From the NCBI GenBank assembly GCA_963809205.1, contig CAWEIS010000011.1, positions 1 through 64,000 on the forward strand: a DNA stretch of 64,000 nt, given 5' to 3'. The position numbers and the translations under genes were made by a program. The number at the start of each line of letters is the position of its first letter. Within the stretch, counting starts at the first letter, position 1. Source of the DNA: DATLLN01 sp963809205. GTDB taxonomy: Bacteria; Actinomycetota; Thermoleophilia; Gaiellales; JAICJC01. Shown piece by piece: positions 39,726 to 48,506 of the stretch. The notes beneath the pieces were generated by a model that was not told where the DNA came from, ran no database searches, and was given only the letters and a program-made list of their open reading frames with translations.

Positions 39726-41477
39726 CTACATGCGGGCGCCGGCGCAGGCGGGCAGCGAGGAGCGCCGCCGGATCTCCGCGAAGGAGACGCCCTCGGTCAG
39801 CAGGTACAGCGCACCGATGCCGGCGCCCAGGGCGACCTCGGTCGCCTGCAGGCCGATCGCGAAGGCCGCGCCCGGCGCCGCAGCGACGCCGAAGGACGAG
39901 GCCAGCACACCGGCGACGGCGAACTGGAACACGCCGACGTTGCCGGGCATGACCGGGAAGATCCCGACCAGGGTGGAGACCAGGAACACGGCCGCCGAGG
40001 CCTCGATGCCGTGCGGCAGGCCGAAGGCGTCAAGCGTCCACCAGATGCCGGCGATTTGTGCGACCCAGGACAGCACGCCCAGCAGCAGCGCCAGCAGCGC
40101 CTGACGGGGGTGGCTGAGCAGGCCGGAGGCGCCGTTCAGGACAGATCGGGCCGGCCCGGCCAGACGCGCGAGCGAGGAGGGGAGGGTTATGTTCGCGCGC
40201 CTGACCAGGTATCCGGCGATCGCGGCGCCCAACGTGAGGGCACCGAGAGCGATCAGGCTGGTCACGGCCCAGCCTGGAAGGTCGACGATGGTGACTGCCA
40301 GACCTGCGCCCAGGATGACGAGGGCGAGTCCCAGCACGAGCTGCTCGGCGAGCAGCGTCCCGGCGATCGCGGCCGCGCCCAGCTCGGCGCCCTCGGCGCG
40401 TGCCCGGCGATGCAGCACGACCCCGCGGGCGACCTCGCCGAGGCGGGCGGCCAGCACCGTGTTGAACAGGAAACCGATGAAGACGGCCGGCAGCAGGGCG
40501 CGGACGCCCAGCCGAGGCGTACCCGGCAGCACGGCCAGCGACCGCTGCCAGACGGCGGTCTTCAGCCAGACGCTGACCAGGTTGGCGATGATGGCCAGCG
40601 CCAGCGATCCGAGGGCGACAGCCTTGAGGGCGTCAGCGACCTCGACCGCCTGGCCGGCCAACCGGTAGACCAGGAACGACGCGACCGGCACCGCCACCAT
40701 CGCAGCCGCCAGTTTCCGGCTGCGCGTGCGGGCCGCGAACACGGCAAGCGCGGCAATCGCTGCCACGCCGGCGCCGCCGGCCGCGTCGAGGAAGAAGTGG
40801 TTCGCCGTGACCACGATCGAGAACACGACGAGGGCTGGGTAGAAGGCCCAGAGCGAGCGGAGCACGCGGTTTCGCACCAGCAGCACGGCGGACACGCCGA
40901 CGATCAGGGCGTAGGCCGTGTGCAGGCTGGGCATCGCCGCGTACGGATTGGCCAGCGCGTGGATCGCGCCGGAGTCGTGGTTGACGGACGTCTGGTGCAG
41001 CGTGTCGACGAAGCCCAGACCGCTGAGCATCCGGGGCGGCGCCGCGGGGTAGAAGACGTAGCCGAGCATCCCGATCGCGTTCGCCGCGATCATGATGTTC
41101 CGCACCAGCGGGAAGACCTCGTTGCGCTTCAGGTAGACCCAGAACAGGAACCCGAAGCTGATCGTGAACTGGCAGTTGAAGTACGTCCAGTTGGCGATGT
41201 CGAGCACGATGCCGGGGGCGCCCATCGCCCACCGCTGCAGGTCGAGCTCGTGGAACATGCCGAGGCTCTGCTCCGTCGAGACGATCGAGTGCGCGTGGCG
41301 CATCGCGTCGGCGCGGTCGCCCGTCGCCACGATCCGGCTCATCTCGTAGAGCACGTCGAAGACCGCGAAGATCGCCAGGTTGCGGGCGAGGTCGCCCCAG
41401 CCCTTGGGCAGCTGGCGGCCGATCCAGGCGACTGCCGAGGCCGCCGGCCGGGTCGGAATGTGTGCGGTCGAGATCAT
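39726..41477 (-). CDS. PAP2-type phosphatase fused to a lysylphosphatidylglycerol-synthase-type flippase domain
   Basis: A 583-residue membrane protein with two halves. Residues 1-270 are a PAP2-like enzyme of the inositol-phosphoceramide-synthase group: ANPYAAMPSLHTAYALIVG holds the PSLH motif and VTANHFFLDAAGG the second His-Asp. Residues 280-575 match the UPF0104/MprF-AglD-type membrane domain (GFLFNTVLAARLGEVARGVV; SLARLAGPARSVLNGASGLL; LVSTLVGIFPVMPGNVGVFQ). A lipid-phosphate phosphatase or headgroup-transfer activity joined to lipid translocation is implied; the substrate is unknown. Start at 41477. Confidence 0.75.
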   Translation of the reverse strand: MISTAHIPTRPAASAVAWIGRQLPKGWGDLARNLAIFAVFDVLYEMSRIVATGDRADAMRHAHSIVSTEQSLGMFHELDLQRWAMGAPGIVLDIANWTYFNCQFTISFGFLFWVYLKRNEVFPLVRNIMIAANAIGMLGYVFYPAAPPRMLSGLGFVDTLHQTSVNHDSGAIHALANPYAAMPSLHTAYALIVGVSAVLLVRNRVLRSLWAFYPALVVFSIVVTANHFFLDAAGGAGVAAIAALAVFAARTRSRKLAAAMVAVPVASFLVYRLAGQAVEVADALKAVALGSLALAIIANLVSVWLKTAVWQRSLAVLPGTPRLGVRALLPAVFIGFLFNTVLAARLGEVARGVVLHRRARAEGAELGAAAIAGTLLAEQLVLGLALVILGAGLAVTIVDLPGWAVTSLIALGALTLGAAIAGYLVRRANITLPSSLARLAGPARSVLNGASGLLSHPRQALLALLLGVLSWVAQIAGIWWTLDAFGLPHGIEASAAVFLVSTLVGIFPVMPGNVGVFQFAVAGVLASSFGVAAAPGAAFAIGLQATEVALGAGIGALYLLTEGVSFAEIRRRSSLPACAGARM

Positions 41478-41664
41478 GGGACGAAGGGTGTCACTCGGCG
41501 TTTCACGGCACGATGCGGGTGCCCGGTGGACGCAGGTGCGGTTAACCCGACGTCGCGGCCTTCCGGTTTCATCCCGGAGGGAGAGCTACGACACATGTCC
41601 GGCGTTTCCCTCCACGCGGCCGCTGGGAATGGAACGACCGTCACCCGACACCAAGGAGATCTGG

Positions 41665-42051
41665 ATGAGCATGTACACCCGCACGAACCTCGACGACGTC
41701 AAGGACTCGGCGCCGCAGTTCGGCTTCGGCGAGTTTCAGGAAGCGCACTTCGCGAGCGGCGACCTGAAGACCCAGCAGACCGGCGTCAGCTTCCACCGGG
41801 TCAAGCCGGGCAAGCGGCAGGGGTTCGCGCACCGGCATGACGAGGCTGAGGAGGTCTACGTCGTGATCGGCGGCAGCGGCAGGGTGAAGCTGGACGACGA
41901 CATCGTCGACCTGGAGCGGCTGGACGCCGTGCGCCTGGCACCCGGCGTCACGCGGCAGTTCGAGGGCGGCCCGGAGGGCATCGAGATCCTGGTCTTCGGC
42001 GCCCGCCATGAGGGCGACGGCGAGACCGTCGACGACTGGTGGACCGAATAG
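41665..42051 (+). CDS. Cupin-domain protein
   Basis: A 128-residue single-cupin protein. Cupin motif 1 reads GFAHRHDEAEEVYVVIGGSG (two His and a Glu as metal ligands); motif 2 is VRLAPGVTRQFEGGPEGIEI. A metal-bound beta barrel is expected; the reaction is unknown. ATG at 41665 has AAGGAG six bases upstream. It ends at a small perfect inverted repeat and is followed 20 bases later by the exonuclease gene. Confidence 0.8.
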   Translation: MSMYTRTNLDDVKDSAPQFGFGEFQEAHFASGDLKTQQTGVSFHRVKPGKRQGFAHRHDEAEEVYVVIGGSGRVKLDDDIVDLERLDAVRLAPGVTRQFEGGPEGIEILVFGARHEGDGETVDDWWTE

Positions 42052-42068
42052 CTGCGATGATCGCAGCT
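42050..42068. promoter_or_regulatory. Perfect inverted repeat between cupin and exonuclease genes
   Basis: AGCTGCGA-TGA-TCGCAGCT overlaps the cupin stop and ends two bases before the exonuclease ATG at 42071. It may be an operator or a hairpin that occupies the ribosome-binding region; no Shine-Dalgarno site is seen for the second gene. Confidence 0.45.
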
Positions 42069-42070
42069 CG

Positions 42071-42895
42071 ATGATCGTCCATCTGATCGACGGCACCTAC
42101 GAGCTGTTCCGCCAGTTCTACGGCCGTAAGCGGTTCAAGAAAGACGGCGACCACCCGCTGGGCGCGGCGGCCGGTGTGTGTGGCTCGCTGCTGCAGATGA
42201 TCGAGGGCGGCGCGACGCACATCGGCGTCGCCACCGACCACGTCATCGAGTCGTTCCGCAACGACCTGTGGCCCGGCTACAAGACCGGCGCCGGCGTCGA
42301 CCCCGCCCTGCGATCTCAGTTCGAGCCGCTCGAGGAGGCGCTCGACGCGATGGGCGTCGTGGTCTGGCCGATGGTCGAGCTGGAGGCGGACGACGCCCTG
42401 GCCTCGGCCGCCCGGATCGCCGCGGCCGACCCGGAGGTCGAACAGGTCTGCATCTGGTCGCCGGACAAGGATCTGGGGCAATGTGTCGAGCGCGACCGGG
42501 TCGTGCAGGTCGATCGCCGCGCCGACGCCATCCGCGACGCCGCCGGGATCCGCGAGAAGTTCGGCGTCGACCCGGCGCTGATCCCCGACCTGCTGGCGCT
42601 GGTCGGCGACTCCGCCGACGGCTACCCGGGGATCAAGGGCATCGGCAAGGTCGGCGCCGCGCGGATGCTGAACCAGTACGGGCCGATCGAGTCGTTCCCG
42701 CCGGAGGCGCTGGCCGACGAGCGCCGCGAGCTCGCGCTGCTGTTCAAGGACCTGGCGACGCTGCGTAGCGGGGAGCAGCCGTTCGCGGCCGTGGACGACC
42801 TGCGCTGGGAGGGCCCGGCCGAGGCGTTCGCGGATGTCGCGGAACGCCTCGGCGACGAGCGCCTCCTCGAGCGCAGCCTGGCCGCGCCCCGCTAG
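42071..42895 (+). CDS. 5'-3' exonuclease (FEN/PIN-type)
   Basis: A 274-residue structure-specific nuclease of the kind related to the N-terminal domain of DNA polymerase I but encoded separately. Metal-site acids appear in order: VHLIDGTYELFRQFYGRK, MVELEADDALASAARIA, and IWSPDKDLGQCVE. The helix-hairpin-helix follows (LVGDSADGYPGIKGIGKVGA). ATG at 42071 begins the first strand. The usual role is flap or primer removal and repair. It has no polymerase fusion, as in many actinobacteria. Confidence 0.85.
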   Translation: MIVHLIDGTYELFRQFYGRKRFKKDGDHPLGAAAGVCGSLLQMIEGGATHIGVATDHVIESFRNDLWPGYKTGAGVDPALRSQFEPLEEALDAMGVVVWPMVELEADDALASAARIAAADPEVEQVCIWSPDKDLGQCVERDRVVQVDRRADAIRDAAGIREKFGVDPALIPDLLALVGDSADGYPGIKGIGKVGAARMLNQYGPIESFPPEALADERRELALLFKDLATLRSGEQPFAAVDDLRWEGPAEAFADVAERLGDERLLERSLAAPR

Positions 42896-43155
42896 CTCGG
42901 CACGGGGAAGTACGACAGCGTGTCGTCCAGGTAGTTCGGCACGTACGCCGTGCCGCGCACCTTGTCGATGGCCAGCGACAGCGGCTCCGTTCCCACCTTG
43001 AGCGTGCTGCTCACCTTGAGCGTCGACGTGTTCAAGAACGACACCGTGCCCTTGCCGGGGGGTGTCGGGGAAGGTGGAGTCGAGCGCCAGCAGAGTCGAC
43101 CCGCTGGCGGTCAGCGCCACCGGCCCGGTGTGGAGGGTCGCCAGATCGGGTACGA
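42892..43155 (-). pseudogene. C-terminal fragment of a YncE-like beta-propeller protein
   Basis: On the minus strand LHTGPVALTASGSTLLALDS is followed, one frame away after a C-rich run near 43062, by GTVSFLNTSTLKVSSTLKVG and YVPNYLDDTLSYFPVPS. The repeated V/S-F-x-T-x-T-L-K-V pattern is that of YVTN/YncE propellers. The 5' part of the gene is missing, cut off by the gene starting at 43163. The stop codon is shared palindromically with that of the exonuclease gene (CTAG). Confidence 0.55.
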
Positions 43156-43162
43156 CTCCCGC

Positions 43163-43588
43163 ATGGACGATCAGGAATCGGAGATGGTCAAGCGCTCCGC
43201 CAGGCGGTTCGCGACCCGCTGGGCGCGCCGGAATCCGCGGACGGTGGCGAAGGCGGCCGGCACGGTGGCGTTGCACCCGGTGCGAACCGTGCGGTTCGTC
43301 GGCCACGCGCGGCAGGCCAACGAGGTCGCGCGGGATCCCCGCGCCGCCCCGGCCGCGTCGCGCGGCTTCATTGCCGTGCGCGACGCAGGCAGGGCGGAGC
43401 TGACAGACCCCGAGCTGTGGCGGATCCTCGGCGAGTCGGCGCTGGCGCTGGCGACCGTCTACGACGAGTCGCGCAGGCGACGCGCGCGGCGGCGCCTGAT
43501 CTCGCGCGTGGTGGTCACGGCGGCGGCGGTCGCCGTCGTCTCGGGCGGCGTCACCTGGGTCACTTCGCGAAGGGCGTCCGGAACGTGA
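43163..43588 (+). CDS. Hypothetical membrane-anchored protein
   Basis: A 141-residue basic protein. N-terminal Arg-rich part (MVKRSARRFATRWARRNPRT), a middle helical region (AVRDAGRAELTDPELWRILG, LALATVYDESRRRRARRRL) and one C-terminal transmembrane helix (VVVTAAAVAVVSGGVTWV). No family recognised. ATG at 43163 is the first one consistent with the frame; a strong ribosome-binding site is not seen. Confidence 0.55.
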   Translation: MDDQESEMVKRSARRFATRWARRNPRTVAKAAGTVALHPVRTVRFVGHARQANEVARDPRAAPAASRGFIAVRDAGRAELTDPELWRILGESALALATVYDESRRRRARRRLISRVVVTAAAVAVVSGGVTWVTSRRASGT

Positions 43589-43793
43589 TTCGCTCGAACA
43601 CGTCGCCGTAGACGGTGCCCTGGAAGTCGATCGGGCGGTACTCGAACGAATTGCCCGGCCGCGGGCTCATGGAGTCGTCGGCCTTCACCAGGTCGACGAC
43701 CTGTGGCGTCGTGTGGAAGAACACCGGCGTGTAGGCCCAGTTGTCGGGCGGCCCGGTGGGCACCGTGCCGCTGCCGCCGGGGTTGATCGGCTC
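43560..43793 (-). pseudogene. C-terminal fragment of an unidentified protein
   Basis: The last 77 codons read like a real protein (PPDNWAYTPVFFHTTPQVVD; YRPIDFQGTVYGDVFERITF) but the part upstream is non-coding and no start exists. It overlaps the end of the gene on the other strand. The parent family is not recognised. Confidence 0.35.
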
Positions 43794-43900
43794 GGCTACC
43801 CGCCGAGTCCCTTCAGCGCCTCCTGGCTGCGTCCGCGCGGCCGGTGGTCTTACGGCAGCGGCGCTCAGAGCGTGGGCTTCGACACCTGATCCCAGCCTAG

Positions 43901-43928
43901 TTGACATATGCTGATATGGGTATATGAT
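43901..43928 (+). promoter_or_regulatory. Promoter and operator of the second ArsR-AHSA1 operon
   Basis: TTGACA (43901-43906) and TATGAT (43923-43928) are 16 bases apart. CATAT-GCTG-ATATG (43905-43918), a perfect inverted repeat, occupies the -35 edge and the spacer. The predicted transcription start falls on the ATG at 43935, as in the first operon. Confidence 0.7.
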
Positions 43929-43934
43929 GTTCGC

Positions 43935-44291
43935 ATGGCACGAGCAGCGACCACGGCAGACGCGTTCAACGCGGTGGCGGAGCCCCGGCGGCGGCAGATC
44001 CTGGATCTGCTGGCCGGCGGCGAGCGCCCGGTGAACGACCTCGTGCGGACGCTCGACCTCGCCCAGCCGCAGGTGTCGAAACACCTGAGGGTGCTGCGCG
44101 AGGTGGGGGCGGTCGAGGTGCGCGAGGACGGCCGGCGCCGGCTCTACCGGCTAAACGGCGAGGCGCTGAAGCCCATCCACGACTGGGTCAAGGCGTACGA
44201 GCAGTCGTGGAACGAGCGGTTCGAGCAGCTCGATGCGGTTCTGGAAGACCTCAAGCGAAAGGACGATGACGGAGATGGCGATGACGAGTAG
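43935..44291 (+). CDS. ArsR-family transcriptional regulator
   Basis: A 118-residue winged-helix regulator: DAFNAVAEPRRRQILDLLAG, the recognition region NDLVRTLDLAQPQVSKHLRV and wing EDGRRRLYRLNGEAL. No metal Cys motif. It ends in an Asp/Lys-rich tail. A leaderless start at 43935 is predicted from the promoter. The stop overlaps the next gene. It is not a close copy of the 17735 regulator, and the operator sequences differ accordingly. Confidence 0.85.
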   Translation: MARAATTADAFNAVAEPRRRQILDLLAGGERPVNDLVRTLDLAQPQVSKHLRVLREVGAVEVREDGRRRLYRLNGEALKPIHDWVKAYEQSWNERFEQLDAVLEDLKRKDDDGDGDDE

Positions 44292-44769
44292 TGGCACAGC
44301 CAAGGTCACCCTCCCCACCGATCGGCAGATCCTGATCACGCGGGAGTTCGACGCACCCAAGCACCTGGTGTTCAAGGCGTGGACAACGCCCGAGCTCGTC
44401 CGGCGGTGGTGGAGCACCGACCGCGGCGAGATGACCGTCTGCGAGATCGACCTGCGGGTCGGCGGCACCTGGCGGTACGCGATGGTCACCCCCACCGGGT
44501 TCGAGGTCGGCTTCCACGGTGAGTTCCGGGAGCTCGTCCCCGACGAGAAGATCGTCTCGACCGAGGCGTACGAGGGCATCCCCGACCCCGACGGCAACGC
44601 GTCCCTGAACACGCTCATGCTGACGGAGCAGGACGGCCGCACGACGATGGCCGTCCTGGTCGAGCACCCGACGGCCGAGGGCCGCGACGCCCACATCAAC
44701 TCGGGCATGGAGGCGGGCATGCAGGACGCGCTCGACTTGCTGGAGGAGGTCGCCGTCTCGCTGGGCTGA
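44281..44769 (+). CDS. SRPBCC/AHSA1-domain protein
   Basis: A START-like protein of about 162 residues: VTLPTDRQILITREFDAPKH, LVFKAWTTPELVRRWWSTDR, VGGTWRYAMVTPTGFEVGFH and a C-terminal helix SGMEAGMQDALDLLEEVAVS. It belongs to the activator-of-Hsp90-like group seen behind ArsR genes. ATG at 44281 has GGAG six bases before it; ATGs at 44266 and 44275 are alternatives. Co-transcribed with the ArsR gene it overlaps. Confidence 0.85.
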   Translation: MTSSGTAKVTLPTDRQILITREFDAPKHLVFKAWTTPELVRRWWSTDRGEMTVCEIDLRVGGTWRYAMVTPTGFEVGFHGEFRELVPDEKIVSTEAYEGIPDPDGNASLNTLMLTEQDGRTTMAVLVEHPTAEGRDAHINSGMEAGMQDALDLLEEVAVSLG

Positions 44770-44838
44770 CGGCCGAGAAGGCCGCCAGGTGGGCGGGGGC
44801 CGCTTGCCAAGCCGGGTGCGCAGGCGGAGAATCCCCCG

Positions 44839-47463
44839 ATGGGCACCACCACCCGGCTGACCAGCGCCGTCGTCGCGCCCCTGCTGGAGCGCGACGACGC
44901 GCTGGTGGTCCTGCACAGCTCGTTGTCCGAGGTGCGATCGGGCGCCGGCCGGATGCTGCTGGTGTCCGGCGAGGCGGGGATCGGCAAGACGGCGCTGGTG
45001 CGCTCGTTCACCGCGTCCGTGCGCAGCTCGGCGCGCGTGCTCGAGGGGGCGTGCGACGCGCTCGCCGCCCCGCGCCCGCTGGGCGCGTTTGTCGACATCG
45101 CTGGTGGCCCGGGCGACAGGCTGCGGGAGCTGGTCGCGCAGGACCCGTCCCCGCACGAGGTGTTCGAGGCGCTGTCCGACGAGCTCGCCGGAGCGGCGTC
45201 AGTGCTGGTGGTCGAGGACGTGCACTGGGCGGACGAGGCGACGCTCGACGTGCTGCGCGTGCTCGGCCGGCGGATCGAGAGCGTCGACGTGCTGGTCATC
45301 CTCACCTACCGCGACGACGCCGTCGGGCCGGTGCATCCGGTGCGCATGCTGCTCGGCGACCTCGCCACCGCGCACGGGCTCGGGCGGGTGGCGCTGGATC
45401 CGTTGTCTCCCCAGGCCGTCGGCGAGATGGCAGCCGGGTACACGCTGGACGCGGCCGAGCTCCACCGGCTGACCGGCGGCAACCCGTTCTACGTGCACGA
45501 GGTGCTGGAGGCGGGCGGCGAGCAGGTGCCCGCGACCGTGGGCGAGGTGGTCTACACCCGTGCCGCGCGGATGAGCGAGGACGCCCGATCGGTGCTGGAA
45601 TCGGTGTCGGTGGCGCCCCCGGCGCTCGAGCCATGGGCGCTCGAGGCGGTCTGCGGCGGGGCTGCGGGCGCGCTGGACGAGTGCCTGGCCGGCGGAATGC
45701 TGGTCGACGACGACGGCAGGGCGCGCTTCCGCCACGAGCTGGCCCGGATGGCGATCGAGGCCGAGCTCGGGCCGTCCCGCCGGCGGGGCCTGCACGGCGC
45801 GCTGCTGGCCGCGCTGGGCGATCCGACCCGGGGCATCGACCCGGCCCGGCTGGCCCATCACGCCGAGGGAGCGGACGACGCCGCTGCCGTGCTGCATCTG
45901 GCGCCGGTCGCCGCGCGCCGCGCCGCGGCGGTCGGTGCGCACCGCGAGGCGGCGGCCCAGTACGCACGCGCCCTGCGGTTCGCCGCGGCCCAACCAGCCG
46001 CCGAGCGGGCCGAGCTCGAGACGCGGCTGGCCGACGCGCTGTATGCAACCGACGACCAGGTCGAGTCGATCGCCGCGCGCGAGCGCGCGATCGGGCATCT
46101 CCGCGACGCAGGCGATGCGAGTGGCGAAGGGGATGCCCTGTGCCATCTGGTCACCTCATACAGCTGCCGCGGCATGATGGCGGACGCCCGTGCTGCGGCC
46201 GATCAGGCGATGCGCGTGCTCGAGCCGCTCGGTCCGTCGCCGTCGCTGGGCGCGGCGTACGACTCGCTCTCGCTGCTCGCGCTGTACGGCGGCGATTACG
46301 ACGCGGCGGCCGAGTGGGGCCAGCGCGCGGTCGAGTGCGCCGGCGACGACGCTGTCATTCTCGCCAACGCTCTCATCTCGACCGGCACCGCGCTGCTGCT
46401 GCGCGACGGCCCGGACGCTGTCGACGAGCTGATGCGCGGCCTCGAGGTGGCCCGGGAGCACGGGTTGGAGCAGGAGATCGCGCGTGCCCACAACGACCTG
46501 GCGATCGGCGGGGTGATCCACCGGGCGCACGCGCTGGCGGACGCCCACATCGCGGCTGGCCTCGGCCATTGCGCCGACCACGACCTCGATCTGTGGACGC
46601 TGTCGATGCTTGGCCTGAAGGTGCGCTCGGAGCTGAACCAGGGCCGCTACGACGAGGCGTCGGAGATCGCGATCAGCATCGCCGGGGAGCTGCGCGACTC
46701 GCCCGCGCCGCGGTTCGAGGGGCTGCTCGTGCTGGCCACCGTCCGCGCGCGGCGGGGCGACCCCGGTGTCCGCCAGGCGCTCGAGCAGGCGGCGGGGATC
46801 GGGCTCTCCCCGGACGACATCGACTGGGTCGGGGCGCTGGCGATCGCTCGCGCCGAGGCGGCCTGGCTGGCCGGCGACGAGGAGCATGTCGACGAGCTGA
46901 CCTCGCATGCGCTCGAGCTCGCGCTCGAGCAGGACGTGTACATTCCGTGGATGCTCGGCGAGCTCGCGTGCTGGCGGCGGCGGGCGGGTATGGACGACCG
47001 GATCACGAACGCCGTCGCCGAGCCGTGGGCGCTGGAACTCGACGGCCGCCATGCCGAGGCGGCCGCAGCCTGGGATCGGCTGGACTGCCCGTACGAGTCG
47101 GCCATCGCGCTAGGCGTGGGCGGCGAGGGGATGGAGGCGCATCGTCGGCTGCAGGAGCTGGGCGCCGGTGGCGCGGCTGCCGTGTTCGCGAGGCGTCTGC
47201 GGCGACGGGGCGTGCGGGGAATCGCCCGCGGCCCGCGGCCGAGCACGCGCGAGAACCCGGCCTATCTGACCGGCCGCGAGCTGGAGGTGCTCGCACTGGT
47301 CGCCGACGGGCTCAGCAACGCGGAGATCGCGCTGCGCCTTCACGTGTCGACCCGGACGGTCGACCATCACGTGTCGAATATCCTGCGCAAGCTGGAGGTG
47401 CCGTCCCGCGCGCGGGCCAGCATCGAGGCGGCGCGGCTCGGCATCGTGCCCGCGGCGCCCTGA
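44839..47463 (+). CDS. LuxR-family regulator with AAA ATPase domain (LAL type)
   Basis: An 874-residue regulator. Walker A GEAGIGKTALVRSF at residues 44-57, Walker B-like LVVEDVHWADEATLDVL, then a long helical TPR-like region (residues about 300-780), and a C-terminal LuxR helix-turn-helix (LTGRELEVLALVADGLSNAE; VSTRTVDHHVSNILRKLEV). This is the standard layout of MalT-like/LAL regulators that respond to an unknown signal through the sensor region. No obvious target operon adjoins; the small secreted-protein genes downstream could be controlled by it. Confidence 0.85.
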   Translation: MGTTTRLTSAVVAPLLERDDALVVLHSSLSEVRSGAGRMLLVSGEAGIGKTALVRSFTASVRSSARVLEGACDALAAPRPLGAFVDIAGGPGDRLRELVAQDPSPHEVFEALSDELAGAASVLVVEDVHWADEATLDVLRVLGRRIESVDVLVILTYRDDAVGPVHPVRMLLGDLATAHGLGRVALDPLSPQAVGEMAAGYTLDAAELHRLTGGNPFYVHEVLEAGGEQVPATVGEVVYTRAARMSEDARSVLESVSVAPPALEPWALEAVCGGAAGALDECLAGGMLVDDDGRARFRHELARMAIEAELGPSRRRGLHGALLAALGDPTRGIDPARLAHHAEGADDAAAVLHLAPVAARRAAAVGAHREAAAQYARALRFAAAQPAAERAELETRLADALYATDDQVESIAARERAIGHLRDAGDASGEGDALCHLVTSYSCRGMMADARAAADQAMRVLEPLGPSPSLGAAYDSLSLLALYGGDYDAAAEWGQRAVECAGDDAVILANALISTGTALLLRDGPDAVDELMRGLEVAREHGLEQEIARAHNDLAIGGVIHRAHALADAHIAAGLGHCADHDLDLWTLSMLGLKVRSELNQGRYDEASEIAISIAGELRDSPAPRFEGLLVLATVRARRGDPGVRQALEQAAGIGLSPDDIDWVGALAIARAEAAWLAGDEEHVDELTSHALELALEQDVYIPWMLGELACWRRRAGMDDRITNAVAEPWALELDGRHAEAAAAWDRLDCPYESAIALGVGGEGMEAHRRLQELGAGGAAAVFARRLRRRGVRGIARGPRPSTRENPAYLTGRELEVLALVADGLSNAEIALRLHVSTRTVDHHVSNILRKLEVPSRARASIEAARLGIVPAAP

Positions 47464-47570
47464 TCCGGCGTCCGTAGCCGGGTCGGCCAACATAGGCAGA
47501 AGTGCCGATGCGCGTCCCCGGCGCTCGCTCCTACCCTCGAACGCGTCAGTTGGAACCGGAAGGAGCATCG

Positions 47571-47867
47571 ATGGACACCTATGTGATCCTGCGCCGCGAC
47601 GGATGGCGCAGCGCGGCTGATCTCGAGGCCGCGGCTGCCCGCTCGACCGCCGAGGGCGAGCGGATGTCCGACGACATCCGCTGGATCCGCAGCTACGTGC
47701 TGTCGGAGCCGGCGAACGGCGGGCTCGGCACCGTCTGCATCTACCAGGCGAGCAGCCCGGAGGCGATCCGCCGGCACGCGGCGGCCGCCGATCTGCCGGT
47801 GGACGAGATCGTCCAGGTGGCGGACACGGTGCTCGTGCGGCCCGATCCGGTGCCGGCCGGCGCCTGA
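47571..47867 (+). CDS. DUF4242 (SCO4226-like) protein
   Basis: A 98-residue dimeric ferredoxin-like protein: DTYVILRRDGWRSAADLEAA, then IRWIRSYVLSEPANGGLGTV and IYQASSPEAIRRHAAAADLP. The family includes a nickel-binding protein of Streptomyces (SCO4226); metal binding here is inference. ATG at 47571 has AAGGAG about seven bases upstream. It is followed 23 bases later by a secreted protein. Confidence 0.75.
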   Translation: MDTYVILRRDGWRSAADLEAAAARSTAEGERMSDDIRWIRSYVLSEPANGGLGTVCIYQASSPEAIRRHAAAADLPVDEIVQVADTVLVRPDPVPAGA

Positions 47868-47889
47868 ACCCGTGACAAGGAGGAACCAC

Positions 47890-48417
47890 ATGTCCAGAAG
47901 CATCATTCGGACGCTCGCCGTTGCGGCGATCGTCGTGCTCGCCGCTGCGACGGCGGCCAGCGCCCATGCTGCGACCCTCGACCAGGTGCGGCACGCGACC
48001 GCGCCGTACCGCCAGCTGAACGTCGCCAAGGCGGCCGGGTACGGCCTGCTCACCGATGCGGCCGGCATCCACTGCATCAACGAGCCGGGCATGGGCGCGA
48101 TGGGCGTGCACTACGTGAACGGCGACCTCGTCGGCGATGACACCGTGGACGCGCTGCATCCGGAGGCGATGGTCTATCAGCCCATCCCCGGCCATCCGCT
48201 GCGGTTGGTCGCGGTCGAGTACGTGGTCTTCAAGGCCGCGTGGGCCAAGACGCACACCGGGCGGCCGCACCTGTTCGGCCAGACGTTCATGCTGTCGCCG
48301 GCCGGGAACCGTTTCGGCCTGCCGGCGTTCTACTCGCTGCATGCCTGGATCTGGAAGAGCAATCCGGCCGGCACGTTCGAGATGTTCAACCCGAACGTCA
48401 CCTGCCCTAACCAATAG
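47890..48417 (+). CDS. Secreted hypothetical protein
   Basis: A 175-residue protein with a signal peptide (TLAVAAIVVLAAATAASAHA) and a conserved-looking mature domain: ATAPYRQLNVAKAAGYGLLT, CINEPGMGAMGVHYVNGDLV, HPEAMVYQPIPGHPLRLVAV and the end AWIWKSNPAGTFEMFNPNVT. His and Cys residues recur at conserved-looking places, so metal binding is possible. A family of such actinobacterial secreted proteins exists, but its role is unknown. ATG at 47890 follows AAGGAGG by seven bases. Confidence 0.7.
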   Translation: MSRSIIRTLAVAAIVVLAAATAASAHAATLDQVRHATAPYRQLNVAKAAGYGLLTDAAGIHCINEPGMGAMGVHYVNGDLVGDDTVDALHPEAMVYQPIPGHPLRLVAVEYVVFKAAWAKTHTGRPHLFGQTFMLSPAGNRFGLPAFYSLHAWIWKSNPAGTFEMFNPNVTCPNQ

Positions 48418-48426
48418 CTCCACAGC

Positions 48427-48506
48427 CGGTGGGAACCGGCCGGGGTCTGACCCCGCTCTGACCCCGGTCAGAGAAAGGGCGTCACGATCCTGTGCCGGTT
48501 CCCACC
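48427..48506. repeat. Inverted repeat around the left end of element B
   Basis: CGGTGGGAACCGGC (48427-48440) and GCCGGTTCCCACCG (48493-48506) are exact complements and flank the left terminal repeat of the element, forming a 14-bp stem with a 52-base loop. Confidence 0.7.
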
